DNA of 27,425 nt, taken from the IMG/VR virus record IMGVR_UViG_3300007538_000137, positions 1 to 27,425 of that record; one strand, 5' to 3'. The translations under genes were made by a program, and so were the position numbers. The stretch comes from a virus. The stretch's first letter is position 1. Every line of letters starts with the position of its first letter. The notes beneath the pieces were generated by a model. That model was not told the DNA's origin and searched no databases. It was given only the letters and a program-made list of their open reading frames with translations. Positions 8,733-15,539 of the stretch are shown in pieces.

Positions 8733-9401
8733 CTAACGCCTTTCTTTATAAAAGTCGCAGGATTTAACAGGGCACCATCCGCACAACGGTGTAGGGTTTG
8801 GATTCCATACATCGCTCTCAAATGAGGCAGTTAGACGAGCTAGATCACCTTCAAACGCGCCCCATAATTTATCTATGTCTTCGCGCTTGTACTCTTCTGT
8901 AAGGAAGCTATCGTGTACCACGAACAGAAGCCCTGCCTTAATTGTATTGACTTCGGGGTGATGTGCAAAGGTCATTAAGCCCATCAGCTTCAATTGTTTT
9001 GGGTCAGGGTATTTGTTACTGCCTGTTTTGTAATCAACAATGAAAGCTGTATCCCCATCTATAATAAGTAAGTCTACAATTCCGCGCACCCAGCCCTTGC
9101 CGTAGCTACAGGCATTGCGTTCTCTATCTAGGGCCATCTTCTGCTCTGGTAGACGCCTCCCCGGAATATCTTTTAATACATCCAGAACAGGTTTGAACCG
9201 CTCGTAGTTTTTAGCCAGTGGTACGTCTTCACCGACGTAGTCTTCACACGCTTTATGTACAGCCGTGCCATAGGACATCTCAGCAGTAACTTGCTTGGTA
9301 AATCGTTTGAGGACTTTAACTTCTTGATATTGTTTCGGGCAGTTAACATAGTCCTTGAGGGACGAGAACGACCATGTGTATGTTGGTTTGTCTTCGGTCA
9401 A
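8733..9401 (-). CDS. PD-(D/E)XK exonuclease, Cas4/RecB-like
   Basis: This 222 aa nuclease has the RecB/Cas4-type layout: an N-terminal SFSSLKDYVNCPKQY, the GTAVHKACEDY helix (H49), the catalytic core G-IVDLL (D110) and FIVDYKTG (D123, K125), a Q in the following helix, and a C-terminal Cys group PLCGWCPVKSC. C21 with the three C-terminal Cys could hold an iron-sulfur cluster as in Cas4/AddB, or zinc. It probably resects DNA in recombination or host DNA breakdown. The start is TTG at 9401. A strong GAGGAGG lies seven bases upstream and TTGA overlaps the stop of the small upstream gene, so the TTG is credible. Confidence 0.9.
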   Translation of the reverse strand: MTEDKPTYTWSFSSLKDYVNCPKQYQEVKVLKRFTKQVTAEMSYGTAVHKACEDYVGEDVPLAKNYERFKPVLDVLKDIPGRRLPEQKMALDRERNACSYGKGWVRGIVDLLIIDGDTAFIVDYKTGSNKYPDPKQLKLMGLMTFAHHPEVNTIKAGLLFVVHDSFLTEEYKREDIDKLWGAFEGDLARLTASFESDVWNPNPTPLCGWCPVKSCDFYKERR

Positions 9402-9550
9402 AATGGAGCCTCCTCAGTGGTTGCCAAAAGGGCGCGCTTGCGTATACTAGCTGCCAGCTTAATTACCCATGGGGGTTTAGCCCCGAACGGATTGATACAG
9501 ACTCCGGTCTTACTACAAAAGCCGTAGTCTTCTAATTTTGTTTTAGCCAT
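9398..9550 (-). CDS. 50 aa small protein
   Basis: A short open frame between the 73 aa gene and the nuclease encodes MAKTKLEDYGFC... with two Cys (C12, C18) and a basic helix (VIKLAASIRKRALL). It overlaps the end of the preceding gene by 8 bases, and its TGA overlaps the TTG start of the nuclease. Its 3' end carries the GAGGAGG used by the nuclease. Tight packing on both sides argues it is translated. I do not recognise the family. The opposite-strand frame over this region has no such context. Confidence 0.7.
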   Translation of the reverse strand: MAKTKLEDYGFCSKTGVCINPFGAKPPWVIKLAASIRKRALLATTEEAPF

Positions 9551-9764
9551 TGATTTTTTCCTTGCGCCCATCACGGTACTGCAACGTACTACCTTTACGG
9601 CTTGGGTATTTCATGTGGTCATCCGCGCCAAGGCGTACTGCGGGTGCGCTCAGTTCGTGTGGGTGGTAGCTACCCTCCATCGGTTTGAATGTGCGCTTCG
9701 CCGCAACGGTTAGTTCTTCTTTCCAGCTATCCCACATGGTCTTGGGTTTCAGTACTGTTTTCAT
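9543..9764 (-). CDS. 73 aa basic hypothetical protein
   Basis: This small basic protein has the segments TMWDSWKEELTVAAKRTFKPMEG and HELSAPAVRLGADDHMKYPSRKGSTLQYRDGR. It has no membrane segment or Cys motif, and I do not recognise it. Its ATG overlaps the TGA of the membrane-anchored gene (ATGA at 9761-9764), and its end overlaps the 50 aa gene by 8 bases, so it sits in a coupled string of small genes between polymerase and nuclease. Confidence 0.75.
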   Translation of the reverse strand: MKTVLKPKTMWDSWKEELTVAAKRTFKPMEGSYHPHELSAPAVRLGADDHMKYPSRKGSTLQYRDGRKEKING

Positions 9765-9988
9765 GCTTTCTCACTACCCCACAGATATCCAAGAACAAAA
9801 GCAACCACACATACCACCGCCATTAACCAATAAAGAGTTCTGACTAGTTCTTCCCAATCATCGGCGTATGGCTCAAAAAACTCATCCGTCAAGTCTATTT
9901 CTATTTCTTTCGGAGGTTCAGTACCAGCCATGACTCGGCGAACTAGCCTGACGTTAGACTTTAATAATTCTTTATAAACTTGCATCAT
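9761..9988 (-). CDS. 75 aa C-tail-anchored membrane protein
   Basis: The protein has a basic N-terminal part, an acidic middle (DLTDEFFEPYADDWEELV) and one C-terminal membrane segment (about residues 50-70, LYWLMAVVCVVAFVLGYLWG) with a short charged end, so most of it would face the cytoplasm. A longer frame starts 17 codons upstream, but AGAAGGGGAAGG just before the ATG pair at 9988/9985 favours this start, with a 17 base overlap with the zinc-ribbon gene. Its place in the replication block makes a lysis role unlikely. It might tether replication or block another phage, but neither is shown. Confidence 0.7.
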   Translation of the reverse strand: MMQVYKELLKSNVRLVRRVMAGTEPPKEIEIDLTDEFFEPYADDWEELVRTLYWLMAVVCVVAFVLGYLWGSEKA

Positions 9989-10163
9989 CCTTCCCCTTCT
10001 GTTTAACTTTAGATTTTGCATCGGTAACGCTCTCTTCATCTACAGTTTCTATGGTACGGAACTTATGTAGATTGCCACACTCAAGTGTGCGTCTACGCTC
10101 ATTGTTGTTTCGCATACGTGTCTCAAGGACCGTAGTCCACGCGCCGCATATAGGACACTTCAT
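9972..10163 (-). CDS. Zinc-ribbon protein, NrdR-N-terminus-like
   Basis: This 63 aa protein begins MKCPICGAWTTVLETRMR and continues with ERRRTLECGNLHKFRTIET. This is the zinc-ribbon layout of the NrdR N-terminus, with ligands C3, C6, C29 and H33, where NrdR itself has Cys. There is no ATP-cone, so it is not a full NrdR. The ATG at 10163 shares its A with the TAA of the polymerase (TAATG), with GGAG seven bases upstream. A TTG two codons earlier is less likely. It may bind nucleic acid near the polymerase. The exact job is unknown. Confidence 0.8.
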   Translation of the reverse strand: MKCPICGAWTTVLETRMRNNNERRRTLECGNLHKFRTIETVDEESVTDAKSKVKQKGKDDASL

Positions 10164-12031
10164 TAACAATCTCCATAGCTAACGGCGCAAGCCGCTTCGC
10201 AAGTTACTGGCAACCCTTCGGCCCACTCTGGTGCAACAGACATACATTTCATTATGTATGCCATTGCCTCATCCTTTTCTTCTTCTGGCACAACGCAAAC
10301 CGCCGCATCATGTACAGTCATCACCACAGGGTAACGCTTGTTTACCTCAAGCATCTGCTCCCCTACGACAATCCGCGCCAAGGCTTGCACCACGTTTTCA
10401 ACCAATGTGCCACCCCATATAGACACCAAGCCCTTACGTGATTTGTATTTGTATCCTGACCTAGCTTCGTCTGTGTTCCACTTCAACTCTGGATAACGGA
10501 TGTACAGACCGTTTGGTAGTTGCAATCCGTCGGGGGTAACAACTACGCAGTCATGCTTGCCATAGTAATATGGTTTCTGCTCACTAGGCCATGATGCTAT
10601 ATCTTTTAGAACGTTGTCCCCCTCATTCCATAAGTCTGTAACTTTGTTATTTGTTTCTCTGTATTTATCTACATAGCTCTTGGCAGTGTCTTCATCCACC
10701 TCAACACCTGGAGGGGTTGTCTTCAGCGTGTGCTGTAATTTTTTTGTACCAGTCCCATAACCTAGCCCCAAGATACAGGTCTTGCCAACAAATCGTTCGA
10801 TGGGATTAGCTTTACTGATCGGCTTGTTGTATATCTTGCTAGCGAACAACGAATAAACATCTTCACCGTTAGCGAACTGTTCTACAACATCGTTTTGTCC
10901 CGCTAGCCATACCAAGATACGCGCCTCAATTTGAGATGAGTCACAGTTAATGACCATGTATCCATCTGGCGCAATAACAGCGTTCTTGAGTGCTTTCTTT
11001 TTCTTGTCACGGCTTGGCAGGTTTTGAAAGTTAACCTTGTCCATGCCCGCCCAACGACCTGTGTGGGCGCCGTAGTATTTCAGCGGTATCGGTAGGTGGC
11101 CCTTGTTGCGTTTACCAACATCTATGAATCTCTCGATGCGTGACTCTTCAATCGTGGACTTCGTGCCAAGACGAACCGCGCAAAGCTCTTGTATTACGCT
11201 GTCTTCGTGTTCAAGTAGTTCCAAGAAACCATTGTCGTTTTTAGCAAGCGCAAAGGTCTGCTTACCAGTGGCGGGGCTTTCCTTCATCGGTACTTTGACG
11301 CCACGCTCTTCTAACAACTCAGCAAACATTTTGTTACTAGCTAGCTTCTTGCGCACGCCCTCAGCATCATTGCATTTAAGTTCATCCATTAAACTCTCAA
11401 GCAACGCGCGTTTCTCTTCTTCTAGCTCCACCGCTCGATCCTGTAGCAGTGCATCGTCCACCATCAGAACAGGGTTGGTGAACATCTTTAAAGTCATGTC
11501 TATCAGGTCTAATTCTTTTTCTGGAAACTTCTTAGCCAGAATAGCGAATAGCTTGTAGGTAAGCTCAACGTCATTCTTGCAGTACTCGCCGTAACGCGCT
11601 AGCTCTGTCTCAGTAAAATCTATACGACGTTTACCCTTGGCTTCAAGGACTTCTTCACCTTTGACGCCAATCTCGTAATATTCAGCCAACGCCTTGAGGG
11701 AGCCGCCTGCATCAACGCCATGAACCGCTCTAGCCATGCACAACGTGTCCAACAGATAGGACGGTTTGATGTTGAATATCCAGCTTAGAACCGCGCCATC
11801 AAACAAAGTGTTGTGGCACAGTAGGGCACTTTCATTCCATGGTAGGGTGGAAAGGTATTTACCAATCTCTTCGTGTGTGCCTGTAACCCACACGGTGTCG
11901 CTCTCATCCACTTTGACGCCAACGCCTATGACTTCAAAGCGGCGGTCACGTATGTACTCTTCTGTGGTCTGGGTTTTAAACCCTAACCCCTGCGCGTAGT
12001 ACGTCTCAAAATCCAAGGTGATTAAACTCAT
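10163..12031 (-). CDS. polA: Family A DNA polymerase with 3'-5' exonuclease
   Basis: This is the replicative polymerase (622 aa). The N-terminal DEDDy exonuclease has LDFET (D7, E9), HNTLFD (D78) and YGEYCKND (Y150, D154). The polymerase domain has the TGRW motif near 324-327, motif A CDSSQIEAR (D364, E369, R371), O-helix R413-x3-K417-x3-L421-x3-Y425 and motif C VHDA (H574, D575). L421 sits where E. coli Pol I has F762. Motif C reads HDA instead of HDE. There is no 5'-3' exonuclease domain, as in other phage PolA proteins. A terminator-like hairpin ends just upstream, and only a weak ribosome site (AGTAAG) precedes the ATG, so expression is probably kept low. Confidence 0.96.
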   Translation of the reverse strand: MSLITLDFETYYAQGLGFKTQTTEEYIRDRRFEVIGVGVKVDESDTVWVTGTHEEIGKYLSTLPWNESALLCHNTLFDGAVLSWIFNIKPSYLLDTLCMARAVHGVDAGGSLKALAEYYEIGVKGEEVLEAKGKRRIDFTETELARYGEYCKNDVELTYKLFAILAKKFPEKELDLIDMTLKMFTNPVLMVDDALLQDRAVELEEEKRALLESLMDELKCNDAEGVRKKLASNKMFAELLEERGVKVPMKESPATGKQTFALAKNDNGFLELLEHEDSVIQELCAVRLGTKSTIEESRIERFIDVGKRNKGHLPIPLKYYGAHTGRWAGMDKVNFQNLPSRDKKKKALKNAVIAPDGYMVINCDSSQIEARILVWLAGQNDVVEQFANGEDVYSLFASKIYNKPISKANPIERFVGKTCILGLGYGTGTKKLQHTLKTTPPGVEVDEDTAKSYVDKYRETNNKVTDLWNEGDNVLKDIASWPSEQKPYYYGKHDCVVVTPDGLQLPNGLYIRYPELKWNTDEARSGYKYKSRKGLVSIWGGTLVENVVQALARIVVGEQMLEVNKRYPVVMTVHDAAVCVVPEEEKDEAMAYIMKCMSVAPEWAEGLPVTCEAACAVSYGDC

Positions 12032-12043
12032 AACTTACTAAAT

Positions 12044-12077
12044 AAAAAAACTGGTATCAAGGGGCTTGCGCCCCTTG
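12044..12077 (-). terminator. Terminator-like hairpin before polymerase
   Basis: On the minus strand a perfect 8 bp stem CAAGGGGC / GCCCCTTG with loop GCAA lies 14 bases after the DUF3310 gene. A run of seven T follows, but only after a 7 base gap (ATACCAG), so it is not a canonical terminator. The last stem bases and the gap form the repeated motif TTGATACCAGTT (see 12049-12060). The polymerase starts 12 bases after the T run, leaving no room for a promoter. Confidence 0.6.
12049..12060. repeat. AACTGGTATCA motif, copy near polymerase
   Basis: This is one of four copies in the window of AACTGGTATCA (plus-strand reading). The others are at about 22150, 22979 and 24089. This copy lies between the hairpin and the T tract of the terminator-like structure upstream of the polymerase. 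All four lie in gaps between early genes and in the same orientation. Function unknown. Confidence 0.65.
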
Positions 12078-12091
12078 AACTAAGTGGAGGA

Positions 12092-12580
12092 TCAGCCTCC
12101 GAGCGAATCGCGGAATGACTTGGCTACTACTAGCTCTCTTTCAAGATACCATTTAGCCTTCTCTAAGTCTACGATTGCACTTGCTACGCGGTCTTTCGGG
12201 CGCATTAACTGCCCCTTCTTACCTGCACGACTGACATACTTCACCACGTTACCGAGATGGTAGTTCAGCCCTTTAGCTTCGATATAGTCAATAGTCTCAA
12301 TGCCACCGTCTTTGTAGTGCGGCGGCTCATTGACCAAATCAACATCTTTTGGCTTGTTCCACGATTCAACCAACTTAACAAGGTCGGTCTTTCTATCGCT
12401 AATTAGCTTTCCACTTGAGGGTGGGCTACTATTTTTAGCTTCTTTACGCACAAGATATAGCGTCGCATAAGCCTGTTTTATCGTGCAATTTAGTTTAGCA
12501 ACGATCTGTTTTGGTGTTACGTTAGGATTTGCTTTATGCATCTCACGAATCCGTGACATCAATGATTTACTCTTCTTCAT
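12092..12580 (-). CDS. HTH-DUF3310 protein
   Basis: This 162 aa protein has a C-terminal DUF3310 domain: VNEPPHYKDGGIETIDYIEAKG, then LGNVVKYVSRAGKK and the final helix with DLEKAKWYLERE. DUF3310 proteins are common in phages and are often labelled nucleotide kinases on thin evidence. No P-loop is visible here. The first 50 residues are basic, with a likely helix-turn-helix (NVTPKQIVAKLNCTIKQAYATLYLVRK), so this is a fusion of a DNA-binding part and DUF3310. ATG 12580 has GGAG seven bases upstream, whereas a start 23 codons earlier has none. It overlaps the 66 aa gene by 14 bases. Confidence 0.85.
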   Translation of the reverse strand: MKKSKSLMSRIREMHKANPNVTPKQIVAKLNCTIKQAYATLYLVRKEAKNSSPPSSGKLISDRKTDLVKLVESWNKPKDVDLVNEPPHYKDGGIETIDYIEAKGLNYHLGNVVKYVSRAGKKGQLMRPKDRVASAIVDLEKAKWYLERELVVAKSFRDSLGG

Positions 12581-12767
12581 GTTTATTCTCCGAATGGTTA
12601 AAAAATTTCTTCGCTGACGATAGCCGTGCTTCCTGCATGGCGTCAGCAATCTCGTATGCTGTGTCTGCTAGTTCTTTCTTTGTGTTCCACCTCGCTTTCG
12701 TTATTAACCCAAGTAACGCAAACCCCGCATGGAAGTCGCGCAAGTAACTAAGTTCATGTTCATCCAT
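12567..12767 (-). CDS. 66 aa helical hypothetical protein
   Basis: This is a small, mainly helical protein (YLRDFHAGFALLGLITKARW, then KELADTAYEIADAMQEARLSS) with a charged tail ending HEEE. Short proteins of this shape occur next to phage nucleases, with no known role. Its start lies 8 bases inside the end of the VRR-NUC gene, and its end overlaps the DUF3310 gene by 14 bases, supporting translation in the operon. I do not recognise the family with confidence. Confidence 0.72.
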   Translation of the reverse strand: MDEHELSYLRDFHAGFALLGLITKARWNTKKELADTAYEIADAMQEARLSSAKKFFNHSENKHEEE

Positions 12768-13041
12768 CTAACAAATCCTCCAACTCCTTCAGGTTATGTT
12801 CGTTAACCACAAGTGCAATACCGCCACAAGAACGTATATGTGCCATGTTAGATTCTTGCAGTCTAGTGGGGTTGTTACCTACAGTTTTAGCTTCAATGCC
12901 AATGAATCTACCTTTATGGCAAACTAAAAAATCAGGGACACCCATCGCGCCAAACCCTGTGCCAATGGGCATCGAGTAATAGGCGTCATGTGCTTTGAGT
13001 ATCTTCTTGATGTTGTTTTTTACTTTGCCTTCAGGTGTCAT
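12760..13041 (-). CDS. VRR-NUC nuclease (PD-(D/E)XK)
   Basis: This 93 aa protein is a minimal VRR-NUC domain. GVPDFLVCHKGRFIGIEAKT carries the catalytic D37, E50 and K52. The upstream helix begins TPEGKVKNNIKKIL, and the C-terminal ALVVNEHNLKELEDLL fits the usual final helix. Stand-alone VRR-NUC proteins of this size in phages are thought to resolve branched DNA, much like Holliday junction resolvases. It is ATGA-coupled to the 116 aa gene upstream (13038-13041). It is the second PD-(D/E)XK nuclease in the early region, beside the Cas4-like one at 8733. Confidence 0.9.
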   Translation of the reverse strand: MTPEGKVKNNIKKILKAHDAYYSMPIGTGFGAMGVPDFLVCHKGRFIGIEAKTVGNNPTRLQESNMAHIRSCGGIALVVNEHNLKELEDLLDG

Positions 13042-13388
13042 TCGGTACCTTTCATTGACTCAAGCGTGTCTCTATCCAAGACCAAACAAAAATACGTGTC
13101 TGATACGCGCCAACCCACTTCATCTAAGTCAGAGCTTTGGTTGTTTATGTAGACTGTTAGCTTCTGCAACCTACTTTCAGGCTCAAATAAAATACCCTTA
13201 CCGTTTGCTAGAATCATGGCGAACTTAGACTTCAGCTTTGCAGGCAGTGAAGAATCATCGTATGTTCTGTTAAACCCATCAGCAACATAAACTACATAAA
13301 CATCATCGACCTTACGAACTGGAACCCTGATTAGGTCCCAATTCTTAGGATGAACTACTGGACTAAGGTGCCCAATCAAGTGGTGCAT
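13038..13388 (-). CDS. 116 aa hypothetical protein
   Basis: I do not recognise this protein. It starts MHHLIGHLSPVVHPKNWDL and seems mixed alpha/beta, with strands such as DVYVVYVADGF, FAMILANGKGILFEP and DTYFCLVLDR. A GTG five codons upstream also works as a start. Both lie inside the end of the 318 aa gene (13 or 28 bases of overlap) and neither has a strong ribosome site, so translation is probably coupled. Its end is ATGA-linked to the VRR-NUC nuclease. It belongs to the operon headed by the MoxR/VWA genes. Confidence 0.72.
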   Translation of the reverse strand: MHHLIGHLSPVVHPKNWDLIRVPVRKVDDVYVVYVADGFNRTYDDSSLPAKLKSKFAMILANGKGILFEPESRLQKLTVYINNQSSDLDEVGWRVSDTYFCLVLDRDTLESMKGTE

Positions 13389-14332
13389 GGTACTGCCACC
13401 CAAGCACAGTCATAGTTATTGGGAGTCGTACTATAAAAGAACGCTACCTGTAGGTCAGGATCATATGCGTCTGTCAGCGGTAAGAAACCACCCACTCGAC
13501 GCATTACGCTATCTTCGTATTTGAGTTTAATCATCGTCATGATTGCCTTGAATCCTTCTACGTCTGCCGCGCTACGGTAACGCTTCAATGGCTCTGTTAG
13601 TTTGTACTTAGTGTCAGTGCTTTCGTCGGTAACATCTACCACTGCTTTACCTGCTACAGTCTCGCCATTCTCATACATACCAACGAGCAAGAAAGGCTTC
13701 TCAAACAGCTTGACACATTCCTTCTCCATGTCTTCGACCATTTTATCGTAGTCATTGAAAACGTCAAGTGTCTTTTTACATTTATCTAGGTCCAATGGCA
13801 ATGGTTTTGTATTGGTATTTTCCCCTAGTATCCGTGCAAGCATTGCGTGAATCTCTTCCACCTCAAATGGGCTACTCTTTCTCTTGCTACCACGAACAGA
13901 GCGTTTGTATTGAAAGACCGCAGTTATTTGGTCTAGCACTCTCTTTCTTATGACTTTATCCTCATTAGGCATGGCTTGTGTTCGCTTGATTGAAGTCATC
14001 AGTTGTGAGATTTTATTGCTCGTCAAAATAGAGCGGTCATGCTCGTCAAACGCTTTGCCCTTGCGATAGCCACGCATATACACAGCGTACATCAGCTTAC
14101 CATCACTGATATAGCTAAAAGCGTTTGCCACTGGGACGCCGTTTTTGTATGACATCAACCACCCATCAACGTATGAGTGGTCTTTCGGTAGCCTAATTCT
14201 TTCAGCGCGGATGACTTTCAGTCCGTACTTAAATTCCAATTCACGCACCAGTGGAAACGTATTTGAACCGCTAAGAGTTTCATACGCCTCCTGATCGCGG
14301 AAGCCATCTAACATGAATCTTTCTATAGTCAT
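13376..14332 (-). CDS. 318 aa unknown protein of MoxR/VWA operon
   Basis: This is a full-length gene of 318 codons that I cannot place. The N-terminal 110 residues look mixed alpha/beta (ELEFKYGLKVIRAERIRLPKD, VDGWLMSYKNGVPVANAFSYI). The middle is basic and helical (KRVLDQITAVFQYKRSVRGSKRKSS, then HAMLARILGEN). The C-terminal part is beta-rich (KPFLLVGMYENGETVAGKAVVDV) and ends DCAWVAVPCTT. There is no membrane segment, P-loop or obvious nuclease motif. It lies between a 60 aa and a 116 aa gene and is ATGA-coupled upstream at 14329-14332. By position it may be a partner of the ATPase/VWA pair. Confidence 0.8.
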   Translation of the reverse strand: MTIERFMLDGFRDQEAYETLSGSNTFPLVRELEFKYGLKVIRAERIRLPKDHSYVDGWLMSYKNGVPVANAFSYISDGKLMYAVYMRGYRKGKAFDEHDRSILTSNKISQLMTSIKRTQAMPNEDKVIRKRVLDQITAVFQYKRSVRGSKRKSSPFEVEEIHAMLARILGENTNTKPLPLDLDKCKKTLDVFNDYDKMVEDMEKECVKLFEKPFLLVGMYENGETVAGKAVVDVTDESTDTKYKLTEPLKRYRSAADVEGFKAIMTMIKLKYEDSVMRRVGGFLPLTDAYDPDLQVAFFYSTTPNNYDCAWVAVPCTT

Positions 14333-14511
14333 AATGTTTTCTCCTTCTGTTGAATCTTGATGGTGTAACCGAGCTTTTTGATTAGGTCGATTGAGTTTTT
14401 AGTGAGCGTAGTTGTGCCAGCTATCTTTGCAAACAACTTGGCATCTGTGCATACTGGATAGCACTTGTCATGTCCGTACACATCCCTTATCTCTACAATT
14501 ATTTGTTTCAT
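14329..14511 (-). CDS. 60 aa conserved phage protein
   Basis: MKQIIVEIRDVYGHDKCYPVC followed by LFAKIAGTTTLTKNSIDLIKKLGYTIKI matches a very widespread short phage protein of unknown function. The family usually reads vRDVYGxxxxYPxxxxAxxFAxIAGTKTLT. The start at 14511 overlaps the TGA of the 340 aa gene (ATGA), with AGGAGG ten bases upstream inside that gene. A longer frame from 14556 would overlap more and break the family pattern. The end is ATGA-coupled to the 318 aa gene. Confidence 0.85.
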   Translation of the reverse strand: MKQIIVEIRDVYGHDKCYPVCTDAKLFAKIAGTTTLTKNSIDLIKKLGYTIKIQQKEKTL

Positions 14512-15530
14512 AGCTGATATACCTCCTGTCCGTTGTAAATAATCATGTATCCCCAAGTGCTTGATGGCATGGGGTAGTCTGGTGAATGTTCTTTTAACTT
14601 AAACACATCTTGGTTCTGTGTGTATAAATACTTTTTGAACGTTTTACAGAAAGTAGCATACGCATCTTCCGTACTTATGCGCCAGTAACTCTCTCGGTGG
14701 GCAGAAGTCCAAGAATAGTCAATCCATCTTTTTATTCTTGGTATCTGCGCGATGGCTAGTAGAGCGTAAGCATCTAATGGCGCGTCTTTTATTATGGACA
14801 TACCCTCTTTAAGAAAAGAATCACAAGTTTCCTGCGAGATGAAAGTATTTTCTGTGTTCCCCACTCTTTCCTTGACGACGTCTGTTATTAGATTCAGATG
14901 AGATTCATAATCAAGTGACTTGAGAACCGCCTCGGTACGCTTGAAAAAAGTCTCATATGTGCCGAGCAGCTCTGCGCAATTCTTTCGGTTCAGTACCTTT
15001 GAATACACTTGTAAATCACCCACTGGCAATGTATGCCCGGTACATGACATCTTCAATCCATTGAACAGAGGGAATTTAATCTTACGTCTAAGGGACGTAT
15101 ATAGTATTCCACCCCGACGTGAATCGCTCATTACGCACCCAGTCTGGTCAAAGAACGACAAAAAATGCCTGTCACTATAAGCATAGCCAGTATCCTTATC
15201 AGAAAAAATCTCAAGACAGTTGTCTGGTTTTACCGTACCGACTATATTGGGCTCAATATCAAAAACGTAGTACACGGTTTTGTTCGTATCATAGTCAAGG
15301 TATGAATGAACTTTTTTGTTGTACGACGCTTTGGCTTCTTTATCTACATACACCATTTTGCTAGACCATCCGTTAGCAATGTCATACACATCATGCCCAT
15401 CCTCCTGCCGCACAAAGAAATGTTTTAGGTTGTGGTTCCTGTTCGCCAATGGATAACGGTTGGTCGTGCCGCGAAATGGCGCGGCGGTTTTTACGATTTC
15501 GTTTAATCGTTCGTATGCAAGACTTAACAT
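14508..15530 (-). CDS. 340 aa unknown protein of MoxR/VWA operon
   Basis: I do not recognise this protein. It starts LSLAYERLNEIVKTAAPFRG and has a beta-rich first half with many Tyr and Phe (HFFVRQEDGHDVYDI, KTVYYVFDIEPNIVG, RHFLSFFDQTGCVMSD). A helical second half follows (YETFFKRTEAVLKSLDYES; DAYALLAIAQIPRIKRWIDYSW). There are no P-loop, Cys cluster or membrane segments. It directly follows the VWA gene by 9 bases, with GGAG six bases before the ATG. Its steady place after an ATPase/VWA pair suggests it is a client, adaptor or effector, but nothing in the sequence proves it. Confidence 0.8.
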   Translation of the reverse strand: MLSLAYERLNEIVKTAAPFRGTTNRYPLANRNHNLKHFFVRQEDGHDVYDIANGWSSKMVYVDKEAKASYNKKVHSYLDYDTNKTVYYVFDIEPNIVGTVKPDNCLEIFSDKDTGYAYSDRHFLSFFDQTGCVMSDSRRGGILYTSLRRKIKFPLFNGLKMSCTGHTLPVGDLQVYSKVLNRKNCAELLGTYETFFKRTEAVLKSLDYESHLNLITDVVKERVGNTENTFISQETCDSFLKEGMSIIKDAPLDAYALLAIAQIPRIKRWIDYSWTSAHRESYWRISTEDAYATFCKTFKKYLYTQNQDVFKLKEHSPDYPMPSSTWGYMIIYNGQEVYQL

Positions 15531-15539
15531 TTTGATCTC

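Noticed and set aside
11103-11558. Plus-strand frame of 151 codons
   Set aside because: It is antisense to the DNA polymerase, with a Ser-rich low-complexity product typical of a shadow frame.
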